This document shows positions 5,235 to 6,013 of a stretch of 6,013 bases of DNA, piece by piece (the first letter of the stretch is position 1; each line of letters starts with the position of its first letter). Position numbers and translations under genes: made by a program. Where the stretch lies: the NCBI GenBank assembly GCA_964517135.1, contig CAZFBA010000070.1, forward strand, positions 1 to 6,013, read 5' to 3'. This stretch comes from CAZFBA01 sp964517135 (GTDB lineage Bacteria > Cyanobacteriota > Vampirovibrionia > JBFMGH01). A model generated the notes under the pieces. That model was not told the origin of the DNA and did not search any database. It saw only the letters and a list, made by a program, of their open reading frames with translations.

Positions 5235-5849
5235 TTACCAGTAACCTCTGACATAACCACCTGTCGAAGGTTTTGAAACAGGCTTTGAAACTGGTTCAGG
5301 CTCAGGTTCAGTATAGATTGGTTTTTCTACCGGCCCTGATGAAGTAGAATAAGAAGGCTGATAGGTTGATACACTGGGTGTAGTTCTGTAAACTGGTTCT
5401 GGCTTTTCTTCATATACAAAGGTTGTATCATAATTGATAATATCATTTAATGGTGATGTATCAATTCTATCTACATTCGATGTTGGAACTTTAACAGTAT
5501 AATCAATTACAGCAAATTGACCTGTTTTATTATTGCTTCCTTCTTGCTGAACGATAAACCAGATGTTTTTATCAGCCGGATTTGAAAAGTTTATAGGCAC
5601 AACAACTCTGGAATTTTTAGGTATTTCAACAGAAACATCCATCAAAGGTACCCTGAAATAAACATTTTGATTGCTGGAGTTTTTAATTTCAAGATTAAGT
5701 GTTTCACCGGTTTTAACATCATACTTAAGAGGTGAAACAAGCTCTTCGCTGAAGACATTAAGCTGTCTGGCTGTTTGTGCAAAACTTGAAGACCCCACCA
5801 TTAAGGCCATACTAAGGGCTATAAGACCTGTTGTTAACTTTTTGAACAT
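5235..5849 (-). CDS. Secreted beta-sandwich-like protein with Pro-rich tail, first gene of the operon
   Basis: This 204-aa exported protein is of unknown function. The signal peptide (F-K-K, hydrophobic 7-19) is predicted to be cut after Ala24 in S-F-A-Q. Residues about 30-120 alternate polar and hydrophobic strands (D-V-K-T-G-E-T-L-N-L-E-I-K-N-S, V-Y-F-R-V-P, I-P-K-N-S-R-V-V-V-P-I-N-F), suggesting an immunoglobulin- or cupredoxin-like beta sandwich. The protein has no Cys and no His at all, so it is not a copper protein. Residues about 147-195 are Pro/Ser/Tyr/Glu-rich with EPEPEP and two VSKP units. It ends G-G-Y-V-R-G-Y-W, an aromatic terminus. The ATG is supported by GGAGG at 5860-5856 with 6-nt spacing. 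It probably heads an operon with the L,D-transpeptidase, 26 bp downstream, so a role in the periplasm or at the peptidoglycan surface is a fair inference. Confidence 0.85.
   Translation of the reverse strand: MFKKLTTGLIALSMALMVGSSSFAQTARQLNVFSEELVSPLKYDVKTGETLNLEIKNSSNQNVYFRVPLMDVSVEIPKNSRVVVPINFSNPADKNIWFIVQQEGSNNKTGQFAVIDYTVKVPTSNVDRIDTSPLNDIINYDTTFVYEEKPEPVYRTTPSVSTYQPSYSTSSGPVEKPIYTEPEPEPVSKPVSKPSTGGYVRGYW
5269..5310 (-). repeat. Short tandem repeats encoding the EP/VSKP tail
   Basis: On the plus strand two 12-bp units (ggttttgaaaca and ggctttgaaact, 10 of 12 identical) are followed by three 6-bp units (ggttca, ggctca, ggttca). On the coding strand they give (Glu-Pro)3 then (Val-Ser-Lys-Pro)2. 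Such units can change copy number between strains, so the tail length may vary. Confidence 0.7.
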
Positions 5850-5855
5850 TACCGT

Positions 5856-5860
5856 CCTCC
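5856..5860 (-). promoter_or_regulatory. Shine-Dalgarno site of the secreted-protein gene
   Basis: On the minus strand GGAGG is followed by 6 nt and ATG at 5849-5847. It is strong and well spaced, supporting this start. Confidence 0.85.
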
Positions 5861-5920
5861 ATTCCTTCTCAACAAAACATTTGTTTATTCTAATTTAGCA
5901 GAATAACTGGTATTTTGTAA

Positions 5921-6004
5921 ATTATATTAACATTGAATATTTTTACATAAGCAAAATTATATTCTTAAGGTCAGTGAATAACTTAAAAATTTTTCGATTT
6001 TCAA
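5921..6004 (-). promoter_or_regulatory. Candidate promoter region of the three-gene envelope operon
   Basis: Two perfect -10 hexamers, TATAAT, lie on the minus strand at 5926-5921 and 5961-5956. Neither has a good -35 at 16-18 nt. The nearer one would give a leader of about 65 nt. Further upstream the 13-mer TTGAAAATCGAAA (6004-5992) repeats the sequence found upstream of the PBP gene. Its TTGAAA could be a -35, but the matching -10 positions (TTATTC or TATTCA) are weak. AT-rich DNA throws up TATAAT often, so the exact start is uncertain. Confidence 0.35.
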
Positions 6005-6013
6005 AACCCAAAT

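Noticed and set aside
5475..5770. Copper-binding cupredoxin identity for the secreted 204-aa protein
   Set aside because: The strand pattern is suggestive, but the protein contains no Cys and no His, so type 1 copper ligands are missing.

Overview
The window is an AT-rich bacterial chromosomal segment (by eye roughly 35-37% G+C) with tightly spaced protein genes, strong Shine-Dalgarno sites (AGGTGAT, GGAGGT, AGGAGG, GGAGG) and standard stops (TAA, TAG). Almost everything in it concerns the cell envelope. Signal peptides, a lipoprotein and an L,D-transpeptidase point to a peptidoglycan-containing, probably diderm bacterium. The style of the proteins (class A PBP ending in an 'IDPLTGLL...GTEP' block, a MerR-type HTH fused to a coiled coil, secreted proteins with Pro-rich tails) made me think of non-photosynthetic Cyanobacteria (Melainabacteria/Vampirovibrionia). 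That is a weak inference, not a sequence-proven assignment.

Layout. Positions 1-287 are non-coding, or at most hold a doubtful reverse-strand frame running off the left edge. They carry a perfect T/A-rich hairpin, a candidate promoter and a 14-bp tandem repeat ahead of the first gene. A class A penicillin-binding protein (288-2390, +) is followed after only 13 bp by a convergent gene for a MerR-type HTH/coiled-coil protein of unknown target (2404-3264, -). A 203-bp spacer (3265-3467) holds that regulator's probable promoter, a 28-nt inverted repeat and a short dispersed motif. Beyond it is a three-gene minus-strand operon, in transcription order: a 204-aa secreted protein with a Pro-rich tail (5235-5849), an L,D-transpeptidase of the YkuD family (4522-5208) and a 357-aa lipoprotein (3468-4541). 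Positions 5850-6013 are the operon's leader and promoter region.

How the genes may work together. The PBP polymerises glycan strands and makes 4-3 cross-links. The L,D-transpeptidase makes 3-3 cross-links or attaches proteins to peptidoglycan. The secreted protein and the lipoprotein have no recognised function, but they are physically tied to the L,D-transpeptidase: a 26-bp gap on one side and a 20-bp overlap on the other. The lipoprotein ends in a C-terminal lysine, as do Braun-type lipoproteins that L,D-transpeptidases tether. A 13-mer, TTGAAAATCGAAA, occurs in the same orientation about 141 nt upstream of both the PBP gene and the operon, so the two units may share a control site.

No tRNA, rRNA, CRISPR array, insertion sequence or phage gene is visible. 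The window looks like an ordinary core envelope locus with several uncharacterised proteins, not a mobile island.
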